From NCBI RefSeq assembly GCF_001467535.1, contig NZ_LNZC01000005.1:1-64000 (forward strand): a stretch of DNA of 64,000 nt, written 5' to 3'. Position numbers and translations under genes: made by a program. This stretch comes from Legionella worsleiensis. GTDB lineage: Bacteria > Pseudomonadota > Gammaproteobacteria > Legionellales > Legionellaceae. Shown here piece after piece: positions 56,474-64,000 of this stretch. Position 1 is the stretch's first letter. Every line of letters starts with the position of its first letter. Under the pieces are notes generated by a model, which saw nothing but the letters and a program-made list of their open reading frames with translations, ran no database searches and was not told the origin of the DNA.

Positions 56474-57628
56474 TTAACTCACGGACAGTTGGTTAAGCAA
56501 TCCATTGTCTGTTAATACATAAAGATTCCTTCCCGCTACGGTTGGGGAAATACTAACCCCCGCAGATAATTGAGATCGAGCAATAAATTCACCAGTTTGT
56601 GAATCAAGGAAATGTAAATATCCTGTTTTATCACCAACAACTACATCCTTACCAACAACGACAGGCTCTGTTAATCCACGAGCTTTCAAATTGGTTTGTT
56701 TCCAATTAACGTGACCAGTTGATCTATCCAAAGACCAGACAACATCGTGACTGTCTGTCAAATATAAGGCATTGCCATCTAAGACCATATTTTTAAATAC
56801 AGATCCCGGTTTTCTCCAGATAAATTGACCATCAGATAATGATAAAGCCCCGATGTATCCTTGATAGCTGGCTAAATAAGCAACTTTATCTTTTACTATA
56901 GGATCGGAATCAATATCAATGAGCCGTTCAACGTCACTTGAACCTGTTGCATAAGCAATGCTTCTTTGCCACACAAGGCGCCCCGTGTCGAGTTCGAGAG
57001 CATCAAGCTTACCGTCCGAAAACCCGATAAGAACCAAATTGTCCAAAATAATTGGAGAAGAACTGGCTTTTAACACAAGACCGGGAGAGCCATGCTCAGC
57101 AAACCATAACTGCTTCCCTGTTATCGCATCATAAGCGTACACTTTACCGTCAATAGTTTTAGCAACAATTTTCTGATGAGCCAACGCTGGAGGAGATAAA
57201 ACTTCGCCTGATACTTTAGTCTGCCATAACTCTTTGCCGTCCGACTGATTCAACAAAGCTAAAGTTGAAGCATTAGTGCTGACAACAACAAATCCATCAG
57301 CCACAGTTGGGCCACTGAGAATTCCATGGTTTACAGAGGTAGACCACTTTACCTGACCATTAGTTTTATTAACGGCTTGTACTAATCCACTGGTATCTGC
57401 CGTATAAATTATGTCACCTCTAACTACTGGCTTGAGTTTTAAATATTCGCTGTTTTTTCGAGCTTTTCCAACTGGAGAAGCCCAGTTTTGCGATACTTTA
57501 ATTTTGGATTGAACGGTTTCAAGTTCTTTAGGTTTGGGAGTATTATCTTTTCCTAACAAATAATCATCAACTTGAGTACACCCCTGAATCATTGCGCAAA
57601 GTAAAACGGTAAATAATCGAATGTTCAT
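56474..57628 (-). CDS. bamB: outer membrane assembly lipoprotein BamB
   Basis: BamB is the beta-propeller lipoprotein of the BAM complex, which inserts outer-membrane beta-barrels. The 384-residue product has a signal peptide with IQGC lipobox and repeated PQQ-like blades, for example [22 protein letters not shown] and [12 protein letters not shown] and [11 protein letters not shown]. The operon position between yfgM and der is typical and supports the assignment. Confidence 0.94.
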   Translation of the reverse strand: MNIRLFTVLLCAMIQGCTQVDDYLLGKDNTPKPKELETVQSKIKVSQNWASPVGKARKNSEYLKLKPVVRGDIIYTADTSGLVQAVNKTNGQVKWSTSVNHGILSGPTVADGFVVVSTNASTLALLNQSDGKELWQTKVSGEVLSPPALAHQKIVAKTIDGKVYAYDAITGKQLWFAEHGSPGLVLKASSSPIILDNLVLIGFSDGKLDALELDTGRLVWQRSIAYATGSSDVERLIDIDSDPIVKDKVAYLASYQGYIGALSLSDGQFIWRKPGSVFKNMVLDGNALYLTDSHDVVWSLDRSTGHVNWKQTNLKARGLTEPVVVGKDVVVGDKTGYLHFLDSQTGEFIARSQLSAGVSISPTVAGRNLYVLTDNGLLNQLSVS

Positions 57629-57655
57629 ATATCTTAAATCCTGTTTTCTAGTGTT

Positions 57656-58330
57656 TTAAGCGGCCTGGACTTTTTTTTCATTGCTGTGCACTGTTTGATT
57701 TTTCAATGCCAGCTCGTTAGACTTCATTTCAAGGAATAAATTACCCATCCCATTGGTTTTTACTTCATCTATTGCCAAACGGTAGGCGTTAATTGCTTCC
57801 TGATATTGGCCAGTAGCGCCGTAAATATCACCTTTCAATTCGTTAATAACCGGTAAATACGTATTATCAACTACAGATGTCAGCTCTTTTAAAGCATTAG
57901 TGTACGCTTTTTCTGCTGCCATTAACCTCGCTATTCTGATTTTAGCGATCTGTTTCAATGCAGTCATGTTGCTGTGGTCGGCAACAAACCGTAATTCACT
58001 TTGAGCTTTGTCGAGTTTGTTCTTGCTTACATAAATTTTAGCGAGCGTCATATGAGCAACATCGGCATACACGGTATGATCATAGTCTTTTATTAACTGA
58101 TTGGCGAATGAGCGTACAGATTTTATATTTTGATTTGAATAAGCAAGCATCATATTTTCGTATGTAGTTGAGGCCTGCTGTTTTAGCTTATCCTGATGCC
58201 AATGCATGTACCTGTATCCTGCAACACAAAGCAAAATAACCGACAAAAAGACAGAAACCAGGTTACCGTATCGTTTCCACCATTTTTTAATAACTTCTAA
58301 TTGTTCCTCTTCAGTCATATACACTGACAT
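57656..58330 (-). CDS. yfgM: YfgM-type SecYEG ancillary protein
   Basis: The 224-residue protein has a short cytoplasmic lead, one membrane helix near residues 24-42 and a periplasmic TPR-like domain with helix pairs such as KNKLDKAQSELRFV. YfgM associates with the SecYEG translocon and PpiD. A GGAG site marks the ATG at 58330; the TTG 15 bases earlier is less likely. Position between hisS and bamB is conserved. Confidence 0.9.
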   Translation of the reverse strand: MSVYMTEEEQLEVIKKWWKRYGNLVSVFLSVILLCVAGYRYMHWHQDKLKQQASTTYENMMLAYSNQNIKSVRSFANQLIKDYDHTVYADVAHMTLAKIYVSKNKLDKAQSELRFVADHSNMTALKQIAKIRIARLMAAEKAYTNALKELTSVVDNTYLPVINELKGDIYGATGQYQEAINAYRLAIDEVKTNGMGNLFLEMKSNELALKNQTVHSNEKKVQAA

Positions 58331-58345
58331 TTTGTTCTCCTGCAA

Positions 58346-59623
58346 TCAACCCAGATAGTTATTCAAGAATTCGATAATAGCATTTTGGTTTACAGTTACC
58401 TGTTCTGATTCGAAGCGCAGATCTTTTATTCCAATGCGTTCGTTTGCTATTTCGTCATCACCTAAAATTAATGCCAGACGAGCCCCACTCTTATCCGCTT
58501 TTTTAAACTGGCTTTTAAAGGAAGCATTAGTTGTATTAGTAACGACATCAACATTCGTATAAAAATCTCTGATCCGTTCAGCGATAGCAAGACCCTTAAC
58601 CGATGCTGTATGACTGGTAGTAATGATATATACCAAAGGCGTTGTCTTTTTTTGCTCTAAAAGAGCCAGAGTTTCCATCAATAAAACAATCCGCTCTATA
58701 CCCAAGGCAAATCCTGCTGCAGGAGTTGGGGAGCCACCCAGTTGCTCAACCAATATGTCATAGCGACCACCAGCACAAACAGTAGCCTGACTGCCTAATT
58801 TGTCCGTTACCCATTCAAATACGGTATGTCCGTAATAATCAAGGCCTCTAACAAGGAAAGGATTAACCGTAAAAGGAATGTTTAATTCATTCAAGCCCTG
58901 GCAAAATAGATTGAAGTGTTCCTTACTCTGGTCACCCAGGGAATCTATCAGTTTTGGTGCATTTGCTATAACCTTTTGTAATTCAGGATTTTTACTGTCC
59001 AGAATCCGCAACGGGTTTCGTTCAAGCCGTTTTTTGCTGTCATCATCAAGCTGATTAAAATGATCACGAAAATAATTAATCAGGAGGGTTCGGTAAATTT
59101 GACGCTCAGTCAATTCACCCAGAGTATTCACTTGCAACGTAAGCTGTTGTTCAAATCCAAGTGCTTTCCAGATACGATAGGACAAAGAGATGAGCTCAAC
59201 CTCAATAGTAGATCCTGACATTCCGAAAGCTTCTACACCAAATTGAGTGAACTGCCTGTAACGGCCTTTTTGCGGGCGTTCATGACGAAACATTGGACCC
59301 ATGTACCAAAGTCTCTGCTGTTGGTTATGCAATAACCCATTCTCAAGACAGGCACGAACGCACCCTGCTGTACCCTCAGGTCTTAAAGTCAGGCTATCAC
59401 CGTTTAAATCGTTGAAGGTATACATTTCCTTTTCAACGATGTCAGTTATTTCGCCAATTGTCCTTTTGAACAATTGCGTATTCTCAATAAGAGGAAAACG
59501 AATTTCCTGATAACCGTAACGAGAAAGACATGTTACAAAAATCTGTTCAATGTGACGCCATATAGGTGTTCTTTCAGGTAACACATCATTCATACCACGT
59601 ATTGCTTGAATTTTATCAGCCAC
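58346..59623 (-). CDS. hisS: histidyl-tRNA synthetase
   Basis: HisS charges tRNA-His. The 425-residue class II enzyme has RGMNDVLPE at its N-terminus, motif 2-region FRHERPQKGRYRQF, the histidine-specific GLDYYGHTVFEW and AGGRYD, and motif 3 GFALGIERI. A C-terminal anticodon-binding domain follows. It starts with GTG, and its first eight bases overlap the end of rodZ. The ispG gene often found just upstream is absent. Confidence 0.96.
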   Translation of the reverse strand: MADKIQAIRGMNDVLPERTPIWRHIEQIFVTCLSRYGYQEIRFPLIENTQLFKRTIGEITDIVEKEMYTFNDLNGDSLTLRPEGTAGCVRACLENGLLHNQQQRLWYMGPMFRHERPQKGRYRQFTQFGVEAFGMSGSTIEVELISLSYRIWKALGFEQQLTLQVNTLGELTERQIYRTLLINYFRDHFNQLDDDSKKRLERNPLRILDSKNPELQKVIANAPKLIDSLGDQSKEHFNLFCQGLNELNIPFTVNPFLVRGLDYYGHTVFEWVTDKLGSQATVCAGGRYDILVEQLGGSPTPAAGFALGIERIVLLMETLALLEQKKTTPLVYIITTSHTASVKGLAIAERIRDFYTNVDVVTNTTNASFKSQFKKADKSGARLALILGDDEIANERIGIKDLRFESEQVTVNQNAIIEFLNNYLG

Positions 59624-60179
59624 CTTCTTTCTCCAAAGGCGTCATTTGCGCACCTGGAGTGAGTAATGACTGCATTTTAGACAAGTCTGTAAGTCGCAAT
59701 TCTGCTGAACTATCATTCAAGGACAAATTGGCAGGACTTTGCTTCGCAGAATAAGAAGGCTGCGCATCACGGTTTTTTTGCCACCACACACCTACCGCCA
59801 CCAAGACACCTACCGCAAACAAAATGGTCACTAGTCTGATTATGTTTTCAGCTTTGTGTGTTTCTCTTTTACTTTGCCACAGTGCCCGCTCTGGCTTTTT
59901 TTCGTAAGAATACTGTTCATTGAATAAAGCCAAGAAAGGCTCTGGTGCTACACCCAATAACTTGGAGTATGCACGTAAATAACCTTTGATAAATACCGGT
60001 TGAGGCAGTAATTGGAAATCACCTGCTTCAATTAATTCGATAATTCTTACTCTTAAATGCAGTTTACTGGCAACATAATCGATAGTATAACCTTTTTGTT
60101 GACGTAAACTCGCAAGTTGTTTTCCTGGATTATCAATCTCGATATGATTCGTATCATCCACTGTGGCTGTTATATTCAT
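59616..60179 (-). CDS. rodZ: RodZ-like cytoskeletal protein, short form
   Basis: RodZ links MreB to the membrane in rod-shape control. The 187-residue product has the N-terminal HTH domain (GKQLASLRQQKGYTIDYVA, then LRVRIIELIEAGDF) and one membrane helix near residues 105-125. It stops about 60 residues after it, lacking the periplasmic DUF4115 domain present in longer RodZ proteins. The ATG at 60179 fits a GGAG at better spacing than the one at 60182. It overlaps pilF by 26 bases and hisS by 8. Confidence 0.85.
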   Translation of the reverse strand: MNITATVDDTNHIEIDNPGKQLASLRQQKGYTIDYVASKLHLRVRIIELIEAGDFQLLPQPVFIKGYLRAYSKLLGVAPEPFLALFNEQYSYEKKPERALWQSKRETHKAENIIRLVTILFAVGVLVAVGVWWQKNRDAQPSYSAKQSPANLSLNDSSAELRLTDLSKMQSLLTPGAQMTPLEKEGG

Positions 60180-60924
60180 CATTTGCTCCACTATTATCAG
60201 TAGTTGGTTCCATTGTTCTTAAATTACGCTCATAAGCTGCTGCTACAGCAAAATGTCCCGTTTTAACTGCAATGTCTTTTGCTAAAGTTAAAAAATACTT
60301 ATCGTTTAAAACCAAATCGGGGTGATTTTGTAAGAGCGTATAAGCCTCGTCTAAATGTCCAGTATTATTTTCCAGCTTGACAAGTTCAAAAAGCGATTGC
60401 TTTCTGGAGGGGTCTTGATCAAGCGCATTTATAAAGTACTCTTTTGCCTTTTTTTTGTCAGGAATTGCTAATGCACAAAGACCCGCATTTTCATAAGCTG
60501 CAGCCGTATTGATGTAATGAACATCTTTAACCGCTTTTAAAAAATAAATTTCAGCCTTTTTATAGTCGCCTTGTCGGCATAAAAATGCCCCATAGTTGTT
60601 TAATTGAGCACCGCCTCCAGAAGATAACGATATAGCCTTTAAATAATGTTTTCTGGCTTCATCCAGTTCATTGGTTTGTTCGAAATAATAAGCCATCGCT
60701 GCATTAACTTCAGATGAATTGGGTTCTTGTTTTATGGCAGTAAGCAATTTCTTTTTAGCTCGTGGTCTGTCACCTTGCTTTAAATATCCCAAGCCAAGTT
60801 GCGTGTTGTAACTTGCAGCTTTAGTCAGATCGGTTTTTTTAAGTTCTGGTTCAGCATGTTGATCGGTATGGTTACATCCCTGAAGAAACAGAAACATACA
60901 GATTAACAAGTACCGTAATACCAT
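60154..60924 (-). CDS. pilF: type IV pilus biogenesis lipoprotein PilF/PilW
   Basis: This TPR lipoprotein helps the pilus secretin PilQ reach and oligomerise in the outer membrane. The 256-residue product has a lipobox LQGC near residue 17 and about six TPR units, for example AKKKLLTAIKQEPNSSEVNAAMAYYF and AEIYFLKAVKDVHYINTAAAYENAG. The operon position between rlmN and rodZ is characteristic. Start at ATG 60924; an upstream GTG would extend it by five codons. Confidence 0.9.
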   Translation of the reverse strand: MVLRYLLICMFLFLQGCNHTDQHAEPELKKTDLTKAASYNTQLGLGYLKQGDRPRAKKKLLTAIKQEPNSSEVNAAMAYYFEQTNELDEARKHYLKAISLSSGGGAQLNNYGAFLCRQGDYKKAEIYFLKAVKDVHYINTAAAYENAGLCALAIPDKKKAKEYFINALDQDPSRKQSLFELVKLENNTGHLDEAYTLLQNHPDLVLNDKYFLTLAKDIAVKTGHFAVAAAYERNLRTMEPTTDNSGANDEYNSHSG

Positions 60925-61016
60925 ACGCACGACTACCACTTAACATTAGAAATGATTTTGCATTATAACCACTTACTGAGAAATTAAAAATGTTTTGTCA
61001 TCTCATTTCATATTAA

Positions 61017-62156
61017 TTAATGTGATGAATGATTAATGTCTTCAGTTTTTTTACTTTTGGGAATGAAATGAAGTTTTTGCCAACGCTGTGAACGGCTAGT
61101 TCTGTCCTTAACTTCTCCGGCTAACTGACCACAAGCGGCATCAATATCATCCCCGCGTGTTTTACGAGTGATTGTATTAATACCATTTTTAATCAGTAAA
61201 TCCCTGAAAGCATCAATAGCCTCTTGGGAAGAACGTTGATATTGAGTCATGGGAAAAGGATTAAACGGAATCAGATTTACTTTGGCAGGAACATCACGTA
61301 GTAGTTTTATTAACTGTTTGGCATGTTCCGGCTGATCATTGATCCCTTTTAACATGACGTATTCAAAAGTTACCTTGCGTCTTGGCTCATCTTTAAAATA
61401 CCTTTTACACAATGCCATTAATTGTGCCAAAGGATATTTTTTATTAATGGGAACCAATTCATTTCTTAAAGCATCGTTAGGTGCATGCAAGGATACGGCT
61501 AATGCAACAGGACTAACTTCCCTTAGTCTCTCGAGATCGGGCAACACTCCTGAAGTACTCAGCGTAACTCGTCTTTTAGACAATCCATAGGCATAATCAT
61601 CCATCATAATGCTCATGGCGGATACGACATTATCAAAATTAAGTAAAGGCTCACCCATACCCATCATGACCACGTTGGTAATGCGCTGATCATGAGCACC
61701 ACCTGCCTGAGAAAGTTCCCTGACAGCCAGCCATACCTGACCAATAATTTCAGCTGTGGTTAAATTACGATTGAAGCCTTGTTTAGCGGTTGAGCAGAAA
61801 GAACAATTAAGCGCACAACCTACCTGAGAAGACACACAAAGAGTTCCTCTGTTTGCCTCAGGAATAAACACCGTTTCAATACAGTTACCACAATCAAGTT
61901 TAAGCAGCCACTTGTGCGTACCGTCATTTGATTTCTGACAAGCAACGATTTCTGGCAGTTTAATGCAAGACAGCTGGGAAAGCTTTTGTGTCAAAGCCTT
62001 CCCTATATTCGTCATTTTGGTAAAGTCAGTCAAACCGGTCTGATGAATCCATTGAATCAATTGCTGAGCTCTAAATGGTTTTTCACCCCATTCAATCAGG
62101 AGCTCCCGCAACTGAGCATAATTATAATCCAATAAATTAACTTTCTGACTGGTCAT
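61017..62156 (-). CDS. rlmN: dual-specificity 23S rRNA/tRNA adenine-C2 methyltransferase
   Basis: RlmN is a radical SAM enzyme that methylates C2 of A2503 in 23S rRNA and A37 in some tRNAs. The 379-residue protein has the CX3CX2C cluster motif CALNCSFC near residue 120 and the mechanistic cysteines in [15 protein letters not shown] and [18 protein letters not shown] near residue 345. GGAG lies five bases before the ATG at 62156. It is the second gene of the conserved run. Confidence 0.95.
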   Translation of the reverse strand: MTSQKVNLLDYNYAQLRELLIEWGEKPFRAQQLIQWIHQTGLTDFTKMTNIGKALTQKLSQLSCIKLPEIVACQKSNDGTHKWLLKLDCGNCIETVFIPEANRGTLCVSSQVGCALNCSFCSTAKQGFNRNLTTAEIIGQVWLAVRELSQAGGAHDQRITNVVMMGMGEPLLNFDNVVSAMSIMMDDYAYGLSKRRVTLSTSGVLPDLERLREVSPVALAVSLHAPNDALRNELVPINKKYPLAQLMALCKRYFKDEPRRKVTFEYVMLKGINDQPEHAKQLIKLLRDVPAKVNLIPFNPFPMTQYQRSSQEAIDAFRDLLIKNGINTITRKTRGDDIDAACGQLAGEVKDRTSRSQRWQKLHFIPKSKKTEDINHSSH

Positions 62157-62174
62157 ACCGACTCCCAAACAACT

Positions 62175-62600
62175 TTATCTGTCACAAATTTCGTGTGGTT
62201 CAAAGAAAAATGCAATTTCACGAGCTGCATTTTCAGCACTGTCTGAACCATGAACAGCATTTGCATCAATACTGTCTGCAAAATCAGCACGGATAGTACC
62301 TGGTGCTGCTTCTTTAGGGTTGGTTGCACCCATCAAATCACGGTTTTTTAGTACTGCATTTTCACCTTTCAGAGCCTGGATCATTACAGGACCAGAAATC
62401 ATAAATTCAACAAGATCGTTAAAGAAAGGACGGTCTTTGTGAACTTCATAAAAGCCTTCAGCTTGAGCACGAGACAAATGCATCATTTTAGCAGCAACGA
62501 TGTTTAATCCCGCCTGCTCAAAACGAGTATATATTTGACCAATTACTGATTTTGCTACTGCATCTGGTTTAATAATAGACAAAGTATGTTCTGTCGCCAT
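62175..62600 (-). CDS. ndk: nucleoside diphosphate kinase
   Basis: Ndk balances nucleoside triphosphates by phosphate exchange. The 141-residue protein has [12 protein letters not shown]-type N-terminus ([12 protein letters not shown]) and the catalytic histidine in NAVHGSDS (about His117). GGAG precedes the ATG at 62600, chosen over a longer reading. A minus-strand TATAAT at 62633-62638 may be part of its promoter. It heads the ndk-rlmN-pilF-rodZ-hisS-yfgM-bamB-der run. Confidence 0.96.
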   Translation of the reverse strand: MATEHTLSIIKPDAVAKSVIGQIYTRFEQAGLNIVAAKMMHLSRAQAEGFYEVHKDRPFFNDLVEFMISGPVMIQALKGENAVLKNRDLMGATNPKEAAPGTIRADFADSIDANAVHGSDSAENAAREIAFFFEPHEICDR

Positions 62601-62703
62601 GTCGCACTCCAAGAAGTTAGTTAAAGTGCATTATTATACACGAAGACTTGGGGTTCTGGCTAATATAAATTCATCATGACAGTAATGAATGACGCATGTT
62701 CAC

Positions 62704-63588
62704 CTAATTTTCACCTATAGTTTTATCGAAATATAGGGATTCTTTATTAACAGCATCCTGCTCGGGATCAATTCTGTATTCAGGCAGTAAGTTAATAAGC
62801 TCGGTGACACGGATAATGGTTTCGTAAAATTGGGTTCTGTACGATTTAGCCTGCTCACCTAATACTTTGTTTTCTTGAACAAATTCACGGGTTTGCTCAT
62901 CGAAATGAACTACTACGTCGAGTAAATCAGCCATATCGGCTAAAATTTTACTTTTCAACACATCATTTAAGGATATTTTAGTAATAGTATTAAAACACTC
63001 CACGATTAAAGAAGGGTTGCCAAGCGATGCGGCTTGAATGTAATCACAATGAATGAGTGCATAATGCAATGCGCTGCGTAGGGTGCTTTTGTTGACCGTC
63101 AATCCGTTGTCTTTCAAGGAGTTATTAATCTGCGTTAGAGTAACTTCAAATTTCGTTCGCCACTGTTCTGCAATTTGAATAAGCCTTGCCTGCGCATTAG
63201 CAATTAGTTTATTTTGCTCTAATTGCAAACGATGATAATCCTCACCGAGAGTAACTAATCTTTGGCGCTCATCTTCCAAGGATTCCCGAGTAAATGCGCC
63301 AGGTGAGGTTTCGTCTTTACCGCTTTCACCTGATAACAGATAATCGATAAATAATTTTTGAGCATATACGTGGTAATCTCCCGCTTGTTGAAGCACGATT
63401 CCGTTTAATACGTTTTTTAGGGGAATTTGCAATAACTGATGATAAAAACTGTAGGGACTTTTAATGGCACTGATGAGTTCATTTTGCGGCAAAGTAATTT
63501 GATAAGTGCCTAATAAACGCTGAGCGGTGATTACGCCATAGGTTGAAAACCATTTGCTTAATTGTTCGTCTTGTATTAACTCGTCCAT
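62704..63588 (-). CDS. coiled-coil protein of unknown function
   Basis: The 294-residue protein is soluble, without signal peptide or membrane helix. Residues about 105-155 form a strongly charged helix predicted as a coiled coil (DERQRLVTLGEDYHRLQLEQN), and the rest is helical too. I do not recognise its family. It lies on the same strand as ndk but about 100 bases upstream, and diverges from miaE. Confidence 0.6.
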   Translation of the reverse strand: MDELIQDEQLSKWFSTYGVITAQRLLGTYQITLPQNELISAIKSPYSFYHQLLQIPLKNVLNGIVLQQAGDYHVYAQKLFIDYLLSGESGKDETSPGAFTRESLEDERQRLVTLGEDYHRLQLEQNKLIANAQARLIQIAEQWRTKFEVTLTQINNSLKDNGLTVNKSTLRSALHYALIHCDYIQAASLGNPSLIVECFNTITKISLNDVLKSKILADMADLLDVVVHFDEQTREFVQENKVLGEQAKSYRTQFYETIIRVTELINLLPEYRIDPEQDAVNKESLYFDKTIGEN

Positions 63589-63659
63589 AATCCATCCAAT
63601 TTAAATTGTCCAGCGTCTGTGATATAAGGGCTGATTTATTGAAATTATAGTGCATACCC

Positions 63660-64000
63660 ATGATGTTAAAACGATTAGAGACTGATTTACAAACTTTAAA
63701 TGAATTTCTTCGTGTTTCTACACCAGATGCCTGGCTTGCTCACGCTGCGGATAACATTCCATTGTTACTGATTGATCACGCCCATTGTGAACGAAAAGCA
63801 GCAGCTACCGCCATTACATTTATGAGTAAATATCCTGAAAAAACCGAATTAGTCGCCAAAATGTCCCCTCTCGCCAGAGAAGAACTGCTTCATTTCGAAA
63901 AAGTACTCGACATCATGCGCCAAAAAGGAATTTCCTATACCGCCCTGCAACCTTCAGAATATGCCGCTAAATTACACAAACTAATCACTCAACGTGACGG
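63660..64000 (+). CDS. miaE: tRNA 2-methylthio-N6-isopentenyl adenosine hydroxylase, 5' part
   Basis: The visible 113 codons begin MMLKRLETDLQTLNEFLRVST and match the MiaE start. A di-iron-type helical region shows in LLIDHAHCERKAAATAITFMSKYP, with ExxH ligands and REELLHFEKVLDIM. MiaE hydroxylates the isopentenyl side chain of ms2i6A at tRNA position 37. The gene continues beyond the window. Either of two adjacent ATGs (63660 or 63663) may start it. Confidence 0.88.
   Translation, partial: MMLKRLETDLQTLNEFLRVSTPDAWLAHAADNIPLLLIDHAHCERKAAATAITFMSKYPEKTELVAKMSPLAREELLHFEKVLDIMRQKGISYTALQPSEYAAKLHKLITQRD

Overview
The window is gamma-proteobacterial and very probably Legionella, most likely L. 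pneumophila. It is AT-rich. It holds the lss type I secretion locus with a fused DedA-PAP2-LssY gene, pilBCD, a prpBCD cluster, and large ankyrin-type and repeat proteins of the kind common in Legionella. No rRNA, tRNA, CRISPR array or complete insertion sequence was found. Most of it is chromosomal core, with accessory genes at about 20-24.6 kb and 45-54.9 kb.

Layout. 0-0.8 kb: gene debris, then a non-coding stretch with four DnaA-box matches beside very AT-rich DNA. 0.8-9.6 kb (minus): rimI, the pyruvate dehydrogenase genes (aceE-aceF-lpdA), a cysteine-rich lipoprotein, ampE and a CPA2 antiporter. 9.8-13 kb: rlpA diverging from dacA, then ybeD and lipB. 13-20 kb (plus): lssY, lssZ, lssA, lssB, lssD. 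20-24.6 kb (minus): a 1058-residue protein of unknown function and an exported protein. 24.6-26.4 kb: hpt, a DUF1820 gene and a methyltransferase. 26.8-30.7 kb: pilB, pilC, pilD.

30.7-33.1 kb: two small unknown genes, a MITE-like element with 12-bp flanking direct repeats, and ppsR. 33.1-40.9 kb (minus): the methylcitrate cycle (prpB-prpC-prpD), a PhzF-family gene, mnmC and hemL. 41.3-45.9 kb: rubredoxin, hemJ, a TerC-family gene, pcnB (probably with a non-AUG start), folK, uspA and a membrane protein. 46.4-52.3 kb: two large convergent genes, one an exported protein with eleven 48-residue tandem repeats, the other a more GC-rich ankyrin protein that may be an effector. 52.5-54.9 kb: a serine/threonine dehydratase-like and ornithine-cyclodeaminase-like pair diverging from a marR gene across a perfect 16-bp inverted repeat. 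55-62.6 kb (minus): the conserved ndk-rlmN-pilF-rodZ-hisS-yfgM-bamB-der run, lacking ispG and with a short RodZ. 62.7-64 kb: a coiled-coil protein of unknown function and the start of miaE.

Themes. Carbon flow into and around the TCA cycle is covered by pyruvate dehydrogenase, the methylcitrate cycle and the PEP synthase regulator. The surface and secretion themes are the type I exporter, the type IV pilus motor and prepilin peptidase, PilF, BamB, RlpA and PBP5-type DacA. The best candidates for new biology are the DnaA-box cluster, the pcnB start, the MITE-like element, the marR operator with its enzyme pair, and the three large uncharacterised proteins.
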